A stretch of DNA of 64,000 nucleotides from Paracoccus alkanivorans. Its GTDB lineage: Bacteria; Pseudomonadota; Alphaproteobacteria; Rhodobacterales; Rhodobacteraceae. The position numbers were made by a program, and so were the translations under genes. Within the stretch, counting starts at the first letter, position 1; the number at the start of each line of letters is the position of its first letter. The notes under the pieces were generated by a model, which did not search any database, was not told the DNA's origin, and saw nothing but the letters and a program-made list of their open reading frames with translations. Positions 50,769 to 59,157 of this stretch are shown piece after piece. The stretch spans positions 87,951-151,950 of the forward strand of contig NZ_QOKZ01000010.1 of assembly GCF_003697785.1 (NCBI RefSeq), read 5' to 3'.

Positions 50769-51413
50769 ATGACCAAGATTGCGCCTCCCGAGATCAAGCT
50801 CACTCAGGATCCCCATGCCCTGCGTGAAAGCCGTGAGAAAAATCTCGAGGTGGCCATCGGCCGTCAGGTCCGTGAATTGCGCAAGCGTCAGCGCATGACT
50901 GGCTCTGAACTGGCCAATCAGGCCGGTTTGTCCGTCGGGATGCTGTCGAAGATAGAGAACGGGGTGATTTCGCCGTCGCTGACGACCTTGCAGACACTTG
51001 CCAATGCCTTGCGGGTGCCGCTGGTGCAGCTTTTCTCGGGCTATGAGGAACCGCGCGGCGCTATGCATGTGAAGTCTGGCACAGCCGTCGAGGTGGAGAG
51101 GGCGGGAACCCGGTCAGGACATCAATATCATCTGCTGGGACATATCGGATCAAACAATTCCGGCGTGGTGGTGGAGCCCTATCTGATCGTTCTAAGCACG
51201 GAAAGTGATCGCTTCCCCACGTTTCAGCATGAAGGGATCGAGTTGATCTACATGCTGGAAGGGCATCTGGGATACAGGCATGGCGACCGGATCTATGATC
51301 TGGAACCCGGCGACAGCCTGCTGTTCGATGCCGATGCGCCGCACGGCCCCGAAGATATGCGGCAATTGCCGATTCGCTATCTCTCGATCATCAGCTATCC
51401 GCAGGCCAGGTGA
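50769..51413 (+). CDS. XRE-family regulator with C-terminal cupin domain
   Basis: A 214-residue regulator. Residues about 28-90 form an HTH_3 domain (LRKRQRMTGSELANQAGLSV then GMLSKIENGVISPSLTTL). The C-terminal cupin (about 130-205) has HEGIELIYMLEGHLGYRHGD and DLEPGDSLLFDADAPHG. Such regulators sense small metabolites through the cupin. It sits between the permease unit and mgsABC-gmaS, so it is the likely local regulator of methylamine use. GCAGG precedes the start. Confidence 0.9.
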   Translation: MTKIAPPEIKLTQDPHALRESREKNLEVAIGRQVRELRKRQRMTGSELANQAGLSVGMLSKIENGVISPSLTTLQTLANALRVPLVQLFSGYEEPRGAMHVKSGTAVEVERAGTRSGHQYHLLGHIGSNNSGVVVEPYLIVLSTESDRFPTFQHEGIELIYMLEGHLGYRHGDRIYDLEPGDSLLFDADAPHGPEDMRQLPIRYLSIISYPQAR

Positions 51414-51486
51414 GCAATGGGAAGGGTCGTCGGCCCGATCGTTGCAGGCTGTCAGGTGCAGGAAAAATGGGCGAAAAGACCTAATT

Positions 51487-51520
51487 GCAAAAAATATCTT
51501 GTCAGGCAATAAATTTTCCT
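51487..51520. promoter_or_regulatory. A/T-rich motif ahead of mgsA
   Basis: GCAAAAAATATCTT-GTCAG-GCAATAAATTTTCC aligns with the tandem mcl motif (GAAATAATATTTCC-TGTCAA-GAAATAATATTTCC) with one base deleted. It lies 48-81 bases before the mgsA start, the same distance as its counterpart before mcl. Confidence 0.6.
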
Positions 51521-51567
51521 ATTAGTTAATCTTCGAGAGCTTCAAGCCAAGCTGAACGGAGGTGACT

Positions 51568-52455
51568 ATGTGTGGCATTGTTGGCCTGTTCCTGAAGAAG
51601 GACGATTTGCGCCCACGTCTTGGGGACCTTCTGACCGATATGCTGATCACCATGACCGACCGTGGTCCGGACAGTGCCGGAATCGCGATTTATGGTGACG
51701 ATGCCGGTGGTCAGAAGATGACCATTCAATCGGCAACGCCGGACGAGGATTTCAACGGGTTGGAAGAAACCCTGACGGAGCTTTTGCGTGCTCCGGTCCG
51801 GATGCGGGTGATCGACACCCATGCGGTCCTGACCCTGCCCGAGGGCAGCGAGGCCGAGGTGCGGGCCTTCATGGCCGAGAAGGGCATCCGGGTCATGGGC
51901 GTCGGCAACTCGATGGAAGTGTTCAAGGAGGTCGGCCTGCCCAGGGATGTCGCCGCCCGGTTCGGTGTTCGCCAGATGGCGGGCAGCCACGGTATCGGTC
52001 ATACCCGGATGGCGACGGAAAGCGCTGTTACCACGCTCGGCGCACATCCTTTCTCAACCGATTCGGACCAGTGCCTCGTGCATAACGGCTCTTTGTCGAA
52101 CCACAACCGGATGCGCCGGGTCCTGGCCCGCAAGGGCTTTGCGCCGCAAAGCGAGAACGACACAGAAGTCGCTGCCTGCTACATCTCTTCGCGACTGGCG
52201 GAAGGCGCCAATCTCGGCGAGGCACTGGAGGGCACGCTACAGGATTTGGACGGTTTCTTCACCTTTGTCGTTGGCACCAAGAACGGTTTTGGCGTGGTGC
52301 GCGACCCGATTGCCTGCAAGCCTGCGGTGATGGCCGAGACTGACGATTACGTCGCCTTCGGCTCCGAATACCGCGCCTTTGCGAATCTGCCCGGGATCGA
52401 GAACGCCCGTGTCTGGGAACCCGAACCCGCCACCGTTTACTTCTGGGAGCGCTGA
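51568..52455 (+). CDS. mgsA: N-methylglutamate synthase subunit A (class II glutamine amidotransferase-like)
   Basis: A 295-residue GATase type 2 domain. ATG 51568 (after ACGGAGG) puts the nucleophile Cys at position 2 (MCGIVGLF). Other motifs are MTDRGPDSAGIAIYG, GIGHTRMATESAVTT and VHNGSLSNHNRMR. In NMG synthase it handles the amide of gamma-glutamylmethylamide so that methylamine reaches the synthase. It is followed directly by mgsB. Confidence 0.92.
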   Translation: MCGIVGLFLKKDDLRPRLGDLLTDMLITMTDRGPDSAGIAIYGDDAGGQKMTIQSATPDEDFNGLEETLTELLRAPVRMRVIDTHAVLTLPEGSEAEVRAFMAEKGIRVMGVGNSMEVFKEVGLPRDVAARFGVRQMAGSHGIGHTRMATESAVTTLGAHPFSTDSDQCLVHNGSLSNHNRMRRVLARKGFAPQSENDTEVAACYISSRLAEGANLGEALEGTLQDLDGFFTFVVGTKNGFGVVRDPIACKPAVMAETDDYVAFGSEYRAFANLPGIENARVWEPEPATVYFWER

Positions 52456-52456
52456 G

Positions 52457-53140
52457 ATGCAGACCATTGACATGGCCTCGACCGAATTGCGCCAACTGAA
52501 CTCGACCTTGCAAGCGCAGTCGAAAGAAATCGTGGAATCCGATTGGGTCATCGAGAACACGCGCGGCGCACATGCCCTGGCCGTCGGGCTGGATGCACCG
52601 ATCAACGTGACCATCAAGGGCTCGACCGGCTATTACTGCGCCGGAATGAACAAGCAGGCCAATGTGCATGTGACCGGTTCGGTCGGCCCGGGTGTGGCCG
52701 AGAACATGATCTCGGGTTCCGTAACCGTCGAGGGCGACGCCAGCCAATATGCCGGCGCGACCGGGCATGGCGGTTTGCTGAACATCAAGGGCAACGCCAG
52801 CTCGCGCTGCGGTATCTCGATGAAAGGGATCGATATCGTCGTGCATGGCAATATCGGCCATATGTCGGCTTTCATGGCGCAATCGGGCAATCTGGTCGTT
52901 CTGGGCAATGCCGGGGACGCTTTGGGCGACAGCCTCTACGAGGCGCGCCTGTTCGTGCGCGGCGAGGTCAAATCGCTTGGCGCCGACTGCATCGAAAAGG
53001 AAATGCGCCCTGAGCACATGGAATTCCTGGCCGATATTCTGAAGCGTGCCGGAGCCGACGCGAGGCCGGCGGAGTTCCGCCGTTACGGCTCGGCCCGAAA
53101 GCTTTACAATTTCAACGTCGATCACGCAGACGAATACTGA
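52457..53140 (+). CDS. mgsB: N-methylglutamate synthase subunit B (glutamate synthase C-terminal-like)
   Basis: A 227-residue beta-helix domain like the C-terminal GXGXG part of glutamate synthase (NVTIKGSTGYYCAGMNKQAN; VTGSVGPGVAENMISGSVTV; SSRCGISMKGIDIVVHGNIG). The start lies one base after the mgsA stop. It is the structural subunit of the three-part NMG synthase. Confidence 0.92.
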   Translation: MQTIDMASTELRQLNSTLQAQSKEIVESDWVIENTRGAHALAVGLDAPINVTIKGSTGYYCAGMNKQANVHVTGSVGPGVAENMISGSVTVEGDASQYAGATGHGGLLNIKGNASSRCGISMKGIDIVVHGNIGHMSAFMAQSGNLVVLGNAGDALGDSLYEARLFVRGEVKSLGADCIEKEMRPEHMEFLADILKRAGADARPAEFRRYGSARKLYNFNVDHADEY

Positions 53141-53152
53141 GGAGAGAAGGCG

Positions 53153-54478
53153 ATGGACAAGACACCGCAAACCCTGCCGCGGCAGAGCTGGACCTTCTCG
53201 AACGAGATCAATTCGGAAATCCGCCGCGCCGCCGCCACCGGCATCTACGACATCCGCGGAGGCGGAGCGAAGCGCCGCGTGCCGCATTTCGACGACCTGC
53301 TGTTCCTGGGCGCGTCGATCAGCCGTTATCCCCTGGAGGGCTATCGCGAGAAATGCGATACCTCGGTAACTCTTGGCACCCGCTTTGCCAAGAAACCCAT
53401 CGAACTCAAGATCCCGATCACCATTGCCGGGATGTCCTTTGGCGCGCTGTCCGCGAATGCCAAGGAGGCATTGGGGCGCGGGGCAACGGCTGCCGGAACC
53501 TCGACCACGACCGGCGACGGCGGCATGACCGACGAAGAGCGCGGCCATTCCGAAAAGCTGGTCTATCAGTATCTGCCTTCGCGCTATGGCATGAATCCCG
53601 ACGATCTTCGCCGCGCTGATGCCATCGAGGTCGTGGTCGGGCAGGGCGCCAAGCCCGGCGGCGGCGGAATGCTTCTGGGCCAGAAGATCACCGATCGCGT
53701 TGCCAGGATGCGCAACCTGCCCAAGGGCATCGATCAGCGTTCGGCCTGTCGTCATCCGGACTGGACCGGCCCTGACGATCTGGAGATCAAGATCCTCGAG
53801 ATCCGCGAGATCACGAACTGGGAAAAGCCGATCTATATCAAGATCGGTGGTGCACGGCCGTATTACGATACCGCTCTTGCGGTGAAGGCCGGAGCCGATG
53901 TGGTCGTGCTGGACGGAATGCAGGGCGGCACGGCGGCGACACAGGACGTGTTCATCGAGCATGTCGGCCAGCCAACGCTTGCCTGCATTCGTCCGGCTGT
54001 GAAGGCACTGCAGGATCTGGGTATGCATCGCGAGGTGCAGCTTGTCGTTTCGGGCGGGATCCGCAGCGGTGCCGATGTCGCCAAGGCGCTGGCGCTTGGC
54101 GCTGATGCGGTGGCCATCGGCACGGCGGCGTTGATCGCGCTGGGCGACAACGATCCGCGTTGGGAGGAAGAATACCAGAAGCTGGGCTCCACCACCGGCG
54201 CCTATGACGACTGGCACGAAGGACGCGATCCGGCGGGGATCACCACCCAGGATCCGGAATTGATGCAGCGGCTGGATCCGGTTATGGCCGGGCGCCGCCT
54301 CCGCAATTATCTGAGCGTCATGACATTGGAGTGCCAGACGCTCGCCCGTGCCTGCGGCAAGAGCCATGTCCACAACCTCGAGCCCGAGGATCTTTGCGCG
54401 CTGACCATCGAGGCTGCGGCCATGGCCGGAGTGCCGCTGGCGGGGAGCAGCTGGATTCCCGGCCAATCCGGGTTCTGA
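53153..54478 (+). CDS. mgsC: N-methylglutamate synthase subunit C (FMN glutamate synthase-like)
   Basis: A 441-residue glutamate-synthase-type FMN domain (ITIAGMSFGALSANAKEALG; GTSTTTGDGGMTDEER; EVVVGQGAKPGGGGMLLGQK; ADVVVLDGMQGGTAATQDVF; VSGGIRSGADVAKALALGAD). It makes N-methylglutamate from methylamine and 2-oxoglutarate with electrons from a donor. The [3Fe-4S] CHTNTCP-type motif of GltB is not present; Cys residues cluster near the C-terminus instead. GAGGAGAGAAGG precedes the start. Confidence 0.93.
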   Translation: MDKTPQTLPRQSWTFSNEINSEIRRAAATGIYDIRGGGAKRRVPHFDDLLFLGASISRYPLEGYREKCDTSVTLGTRFAKKPIELKIPITIAGMSFGALSANAKEALGRGATAAGTSTTTGDGGMTDEERGHSEKLVYQYLPSRYGMNPDDLRRADAIEVVVGQGAKPGGGGMLLGQKITDRVARMRNLPKGIDQRSACRHPDWTGPDDLEIKILEIREITNWEKPIYIKIGGARPYYDTALAVKAGADVVVLDGMQGGTAATQDVFIEHVGQPTLACIRPAVKALQDLGMHREVQLVVSGGIRSGADVAKALALGADAVAIGTAALIALGDNDPRWEEEYQKLGSTTGAYDDWHEGRDPAGITTQDPELMQRLDPVMAGRRLRNYLSVMTLECQTLARACGKSHVHNLEPEDLCALTIEAAAMAGVPLAGSSWIPGQSGF

Positions 54479-54491
54479 TCGTCACTTAGAA

Positions 54492-54513
54492 GGGCGGGGC
54501 CTGAACCCCGCCC
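54492..54513 (+). promoter_or_regulatory. Hairpin between mgsC and gmaS
   Basis: GGGCGGGG and CCCCGCCC form an 8-bp stem with a 6-base loop, 14 bases after the mgsC stop. There is no T-run, so it may protect or attenuate the transcript and set gmaS expression apart. Confidence 0.5.
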
Positions 54514-54547
54514 CGGGACTCACATATTCGCAACAGGGGAACCGTTA

Positions 54548-55852
54548 ATGACAAGTCTTGCCGCCTTCGCCCGTGAAAACGGGATCAAGTATTTCATGAT
54601 TTCCTATACCGACCTCTTCGGCAGCCAGCGAACCAAGCTGGTGCCGACGGCCGCAATTTCGGACATGCAGGAGGATGGCGCGGGGTTCGCGGGTTTCGCG
54701 ACCTGGCTGGATCTGACGCCGGCGCATCCTGACATGCTGGCCATGCCGGACGCCTCTTCGGTAATCCAGTTGCCGTGGAAGAAAGAGGTGGCCTGGGTTC
54801 CGTCGAACTGCGTGATGGAGGACAAGGGGCTGGCCCAGGCTCCGCGTAACGTGCTGGGACGGCTGGTCGAGGAGGCCGCCGAGATGGGGCTGACCGTCAA
54901 GACCGGGATCGAGGCGGAGTTCCACCTGCTGAACCCCGAGGGTACCGAAGTAGCCGATCCTGCCGACACGGCGACGAAACCCTGCTATGACCAGCTCGCC
55001 ATCCTGCGCCGCTACGACATGATCGCCGAGATCTGCGATTACATGCTGGAGATGGGCTGGGAGCCTTACCAGAATGACCATGAGGACGCGAACGGCCAGT
55101 TCGAGATGAACTGGAAATACGACGAGGCGATGGCAACCGCCGACAAGCACAGCTTCTTCAAGTTCATGGTCCGGGCGATCGCGGAAAAGCACGGGTTGCG
55201 CGCGACCTTCATGCCCAAACCGATCATGGGCCTGACCGGCAATGGCTGCCATGCTCATATCTCGGTCTGGGACAGCAAGACCGGCGAGAATGCCTTTGCC
55301 GATGACAGCAAGGAACTGGGCCTGTCGGATCGCGGGCGGTATTTCCTAGGCGGGATCATGAAACACGCCGAGGCGCTGGCGCTGATCACCAACCCGACGG
55401 TGAACAGCTACAAGCGGATCAACGCGCCACGCACCACCTCGGGGGCGACATGGGCGCCCAACAGCGTGACATGGACCGGCAACAACCGCACCCACATGGT
55501 TCGTGTTCCAGGCCCGGGCCGGTTCGAGCTGCGCCTGCCGGACGGTGCGGCGAATCCCTACCTGCTGCAGGCGGTCATCATCGCCGCCGGACTGTCGGGG
55601 CTGAAATCCGAGGCCGATCCCGGCCCGCGCCACGATATCGATATGTATGCCGAGGGCTACAAGGTCAAAGATGCGCCGAAGCTGCCGCTGAACCTGCTGG
55701 ACGCGATCCGCAACTACGACGCGGATGAAGAGCTGAAGGTCGCGATGGGCGAGGATTTCTCTGCCGCCTATATCAAGCTGAAAACCAAGGAATGGAACAG
55801 CTATTGCTCGCATCTGTCGGATTGGGAGCGCGACAACACCCTAGATATCTGA
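54548..55852 (+). CDS. gmaS: Gamma-glutamylmethylamide synthetase (glutamine synthetase family)
   Basis: A 434-residue glutamine-synthetase-like enzyme. Motifs: SYTDLFGSQRTKLVP, the ATP/metal-binding KTGIEAEFHLLNP, GNGCHAHISVWD, the NRTHMVRVPGPGRFELRLPD active-site stretch and ANPYLLQAVIIAAG. Placement after mgsABC and near mgd genes points to GmaS, which joins methylamine to glutamate using ATP. A clear terminator follows at 55898. Confidence 0.92.
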   Translation: MTSLAAFARENGIKYFMISYTDLFGSQRTKLVPTAAISDMQEDGAGFAGFATWLDLTPAHPDMLAMPDASSVIQLPWKKEVAWVPSNCVMEDKGLAQAPRNVLGRLVEEAAEMGLTVKTGIEAEFHLLNPEGTEVADPADTATKPCYDQLAILRRYDMIAEICDYMLEMGWEPYQNDHEDANGQFEMNWKYDEAMATADKHSFFKFMVRAIAEKHGLRATFMPKPIMGLTGNGCHAHISVWDSKTGENAFADDSKELGLSDRGRYFLGGIMKHAEALALITNPTVNSYKRINAPRTTSGATWAPNSVTWTGNNRTHMVRVPGPGRFELRLPDGAANPYLLQAVIIAAGLSGLKSEADPGPRHDIDMYAEGYKVKDAPKLPLNLLDAIRNYDADEELKVAMGEDFSAAYIKLKTKEWNSYCSHLSDWERDNTLDI

Positions 55853-55897
55853 ACGGCGATCAGGCTGCTCTCCTCTTGGCCTGGCTCGTCCCTCCTG

Positions 55898-55936
55898 CCC
55901 GCCGATCCCCCCTGTGGTCGGCGGGTTTGGCTTTTT
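55898..55936 (+). terminator. Intrinsic terminator after gmaS
   Basis: CCCGCCGA and TCGGCGGG form an 8-bp G+C stem with a 12-base loop, followed by TTTGGCTTTTT. It starts 45 bases after the gmaS stop. Confidence 0.85.
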
Positions 55937-55987
55937 CCGCTTGCTTGGTGAATGGGGACTCTGCCCCCTTGTCGCTTGCGCTCCTCA

Positions 55988-56018
55988 CCCCCGGGATATT
56001 TGCGTGAAGAAGAAGGGG
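55988..56018 (-). repeat. 3'-end element copy C (minus strand: TTCTTCACGCAAATATCCCG)
   Basis: On the minus strand it reads CCCCTTCTTCTTCACGCAAA then TATCCCGGGGG, beginning three bases after the stop of the AraC-type gene in that gene's direction. It matches copies A and B in core and relative position. Confidence 0.65.
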
Positions 56019-56021
56019 CGT

Positions 56022-57002
56022 TCAACTCGTTCGCCGGCGGAAGCGGCCACGCCGGGCCGAGGGTGTATCGCCGAACCGGGCCCGGAACGCGCGCGAAAAA
56101 TGACTGCGGGATGCAAAGCCCGTGGCCAGCGCGATTTCGGTCAATGGCAGGCTGGATTGGGTCAGCAGTTCATCAGCCTTGTCCAGCCGCAGGCGGCGGT
56201 AGAACTGCATGACGCTTTGGCCGATATGCGTCTGTGTCAACCGCTCCAACTGCCGGGGGCCGATGCCGCATAGATGCCCCAGATCCTCCAGTCGCAGGGG
56301 ATCGGCCAGATGACTGGTCATCAGCTCGATCATCGCCACGAGCGCGGGGTGGTGCAGGTCGTATTTGCGTGCCGGATCGAGCTGTTGCGGGGCCTCGGCC
56401 TCGCGGATGCCGGTATGAATGAACCAGTCGCTGACCGACCGAGCCAGGGCAGAGCCGTGATCCGCCGCGATCAGCGCATGCATCATGTCCAGCGGCGCCA
56501 TACCCCCCGCGCAGGTAAAACGGTCGCGGTCGATGACGAAGAGACGCCGCTCGATCAGCGCGTCGGGATAGGTTTCGCGCATCGCATCGATATGCTGCCA
56601 GTGTATGGTAAAGCGGCGTGCAGTCATCACCCCCGCCGCCGCGAGGATCGCCGCTCCGCCCGAGATGCCGCCGAGTGAAATTCCATGCCGTGCCAGCCGC
56701 CGCAGAAAGGCAAGCACCCGCTCGTCCCGCTGTGCCAGAGGGTCGCCGCCGGCGACGACGAAAAGGATATCGAAGCCCTCTTCGGCACCGGTGATCGGGA
56801 CGGTGTGGAACGCTCCCGCGCCCGAGCTTTGCATCCAGCCGCCACGGAGCGAAAGAAACCGCAGATCATACAGCATTTGCCCGCTGAGCAGATTCGCGGC
56901 CCGTAGCGGCTCGATGGCCGAAGCGGTGGACATCAGCGCGTAATCCGGCAACAGCAGGAAGCCATAGCGCGCCGGGGGGCGGGAATCGGTGAGGACTGGC
57001 AT
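56022..57002 (-). CDS. GlxA-family AraC-type regulator
   Basis: A 326-residue regulator. Residues about 10-190 are a DJ-1/GATase1-like sensor (YGFLLLPDYALMSTASAIEP; ISLGGISGGAAILAAAGVMT, where the usual nucleophile Cys is absent). Residues about 225-322 are an AraC HTH (LEDLGHLCGIGPRQLERLTQ; LPLTEIALATGFASRSHFSR). Related GbdR/SouR-type proteins sense glycine betaine, dimethylglycine or sarcosine; divergent placement suggests control of the mgd operon in response to an N-methylated compound. AAGGA precedes the start. Confidence 0.9.
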   Translation of the reverse strand: MPVLTDSRPPARYGFLLLPDYALMSTASAIEPLRAANLLSGQMLYDLRFLSLRGGWMQSSGAGAFHTVPITGAEEGFDILFVVAGGDPLAQRDERVLAFLRRLARHGISLGGISGGAAILAAAGVMTARRFTIHWQHIDAMRETYPDALIERRLFVIDRDRFTCAGGMAPLDMMHALIAADHGSALARSVSDWFIHTGIREAEAPQQLDPARKYDLHHPALVAMIELMTSHLADPLRLEDLGHLCGIGPRQLERLTQTHIGQSVMQFYRRLRLDKADELLTQSSLPLTEIALATGFASRSHFSRAFRARFGDTPSARRGRFRRRTS

Positions 57003-57127
57003 GACATCCTTCGGGGCTATTCGGAAAGACTGCCACGAATGACCCGTTTGGGCAATATAATGTCCATTTCAGTCACATTCCTTGCCGCGTGCTGTGCCAG
57101 ATTGGTCCGGAACAAGGAGTCCATGCG

Positions 57128-58378
57128 ATGCATTTTTCCGGCTTTCGCGTCATCAAGGAAGCCCTGACCGGGCACAAGGGATGGAAACCGCTCTGGCGCA
57201 ATCCCGATCCGCAACCATCCTATGATTATGTCATTGTCGGCGGCGGCGGGCATGGGCTGGCGACGGCCTATTACCTGGCCCGGACCTTTGGACAGGCGCG
57301 TATCGCGGTGCTGGAAAAGGGTTGGCTCGGGCAGGGGAATATCGGGCGGAACACGACGATTATCCGTTCGAACTACCTGCTGCCGGGGAACGAGCCTTTT
57401 TATGAATTCTCGATGAAGCTGTGGGAAGGGCTGGAGCAGGAGTTCAACTTCAACGCCATGATCAGCCAGCGCGGCGTGTTGAACCTGTACCATACGGATG
57501 CGCAGCGGGATGCCTTCCGCCGCCGGGGCAATGCGATGCTGCTGGCAGGTGCGGATGCGGAATTGCTGGATGCGGCCGGGGTCCGGGCGATGGCGCCTTT
57601 CCTGAATTTCGACAATGCCCGCTTCCCGATCAAGGGCGGCCTGCTGCAACGCCGGGGCGGCACGGCACGGCATGACGGGGTGGCCTGGGGTTATGCCCGG
57701 GGCGCCGATATGCGTGGGGTAGATCTGATCCAGAATTGCGAAGTAACCGGTTTCCGGATCGAGGAAGGGCGCATTCTGGGTGTCGAGACCACTCGCGGTT
57801 ATATTGGTGCCAGGAAGGTCGGAGTGGCCGTGGCCGGATCCACGGGGCGCGTCATGCAGATGGCGGGGATGCGCCTGCCGATTGAAAGCCATGTACTGCA
57901 GGCTTTCGTGACCGAGGGGCTGAAGCCGGTCATTCCAGGCGTGATCACATTCGGCGCGGGACATTTCTATGTCAGCCAGTCGGACAAGGGCGGGCTGGTC
58001 TTTGGTGGTGATATCGACGGTTACAATTCCTATGCCCAACGCGGCAATCTGCCGGTGATCGAGGACGTGGCCGAGGGTGGCATGGCGCTGATGCCGATGA
58101 TCGGCAGAGCGCGTTTGCTGCGGTCATGGGGCGGGATCATGGATATGTCCATGGACGGCTCTCCGATCATCGACCGCACCCATGTCGAGGGGCTCTATCT
58201 GAACGCGGGCTGGTGCTATGGCGGCTTCAAGGCGACGCCTGCCAGCGGTTATGCCTTCGCCCATCTGCTGGCCAGGGATGCTCCGCACGAGACCGCCCGC
58301 GGTTATCGCCTGGACCGTTTCGCGCGCGGTCACGTTATCGACGAAAAAGGCGTGGGCGCTGCGCCGAACCTGCATTGA
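57128..58378 (+). CDS. mgdA: N-methylglutamate dehydrogenase subunit A (sarcosine oxidase beta-like)
   Basis: A 416-residue flavoprotein. The FAD motif YDYVIVGGGGHGLATAYYLA lies at residues 32-50, and His182 in RGGTARHDGVAWGYARGA corresponds to the FMN-linked His of sarcosine oxidase beta subunits. The C-terminal GGIMDMSMDGSPIIDRTHVE and NAGWCYGGFKATPASG segments are typical. The start at 57128 follows AAGGAG. A TATAAT at 57056-57061 could be its -10 element. It oxidises N-methylglutamate. Confidence 0.93.
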   Translation: MHFSGFRVIKEALTGHKGWKPLWRNPDPQPSYDYVIVGGGGHGLATAYYLARTFGQARIAVLEKGWLGQGNIGRNTTIIRSNYLLPGNEPFYEFSMKLWEGLEQEFNFNAMISQRGVLNLYHTDAQRDAFRRRGNAMLLAGADAELLDAAGVRAMAPFLNFDNARFPIKGGLLQRRGGTARHDGVAWGYARGADMRGVDLIQNCEVTGFRIEEGRILGVETTRGYIGARKVGVAVAGSTGRVMQMAGMRLPIESHVLQAFVTEGLKPVIPGVITFGAGHFYVSQSDKGGLVFGGDIDGYNSYAQRGNLPVIEDVAEGGMALMPMIGRARLLRSWGGIMDMSMDGSPIIDRTHVEGLYLNAGWCYGGFKATPASGYAFAHLLARDAPHETARGYRLDRFARGHVIDEKGVGAAPNLH

Positions 58379-58387
58379 GTGGATGAA

Positions 58388-58873
58388 ATGATCACGAGTT
58401 CTGCACATCGGATGATTGAAGATTGGCGGCTTGGATTCGTTGCTACGGCTGACGCCTATGGGGCGCCCAACCTTTCCCCGAAAGGTACCTTCGTCGTGCA
58501 TGACAGCAAGACAATCGGCTTTGCGGAGATCCGTTCTCCTGATACATTGAAGAATATCGCTCTGTGCCCGCAGGTCGAGATCAGTTTTGTCGATATTCTG
58601 ACCCGCCGCGCAGTGCTGATAGGCGGAACCGCCCGGAGCGTGGCGCGGGACAGCGATGAGTTTGCCAGACTATTCCCGACATATGAAGAACTTTGGCCCG
58701 ATCTGGCCAGCAGTTTTGGCAGCATTGTTCTGGTCGATGTAACCGCCTGCCGTCCTACCTGCTCTCCCGCCTACGATAATGGGGCGACAGCGAGCGATCT
58801 GCGTCGAAACTGGATGCAGCGGGTACAGGATATCAATAGCCGCCATGAGCAATCGGAGGTCACGCCATGCTGA
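58388..58873 (+). CDS. Pyridoxamine 5'-phosphate oxidase-like FMN-binding protein inside the mgd operon
   Basis: A 161-residue split-barrel protein (LGFVATADAYGAPNLSPKGT; VEISFVDILTRRAVLIGGTA; the C-terminal DVTACRPTCSPAYDNGATAS). It starts at ATG 58388, 9 bases after the mgdA stop, or at a GTG directly after that stop (58379). Its last seven bases overlap mgdB. PNPOx-like proteins bind FMN or related cofactors. An insertion between mgdA and mgdB is not part of the standard mgdABCD order I know; it may supply or check FMN, or detoxify a by-product. Confidence 0.85.
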   Translation: MITSSAHRMIEDWRLGFVATADAYGAPNLSPKGTFVVHDSKTIGFAEIRSPDTLKNIALCPQVEISFVDILTRRAVLIGGTARSVARDSDEFARLFPTYEELWPDLASSFGSIVLVDVTACRPTCSPAYDNGATASDLRRNWMQRVQDINSRHEQSEVTPC

Positions 58874-59157
58874 TTCCCCATCCTCTACTTGGCCTTCGCG
58901 ACGCACAGGAATTCACCTATCTGGGCGATGCAAGGCTGATCGAGCGCCCCGACGGCATGGCCGAGGGCGCCGAGGCGGCATTCGCCGATTACGTCTATCT
59001 GCGCGACAACCCGGCGGGCGTGCATCGCGAGCTGTGGTTTCACGAACAGGGCGACCGGTCCTGGCTGGTCGTGACGCGCGATACCGTCACGCATGAGATC
59101 ATCGGCGCGGAACTTGCCCGCGATGTCGCCATGCGCGGGAAGGGAGGTGCGACATGA
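58867..59157 (+). CDS. mgdB: N-methylglutamate dehydrogenase subunit B (sarcosine oxidase delta-like), zinc ligands lost
   Basis: A 96-residue SoxD-type subunit (DAQEFTYLGDARLIERPDGM; YVYLRDNPAGVHRELWFHEQ; WLVVTRDTVTHEIIGAEL). In sarcosine oxidase delta the zinc ligands are Cys6, Cys9, His59 and Cys63 (from memory). Here the CPxCG motif is HPLLG (residues 5-9) and position 63 is Asp; only His59 remains. The fold otherwise seems kept, so the subunit probably lacks zinc. It overlaps the PNPOx-like gene by seven bases and mgdC by ATGA. Confidence 0.88.
   Translation: MLIPHPLLGLRDAQEFTYLGDARLIERPDGMAEGAEAAFADYVYLRDNPAGVHRELWFHEQGDRSWLVVTRDTVTHEIIGAELARDVAMRGKGGAT

Noticed and set aside
57056..57061. 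TATAAT as the mgdA promoter
   Set aside because: No TTGACA-like -35 at the right distance; only mentioned with mgdA.
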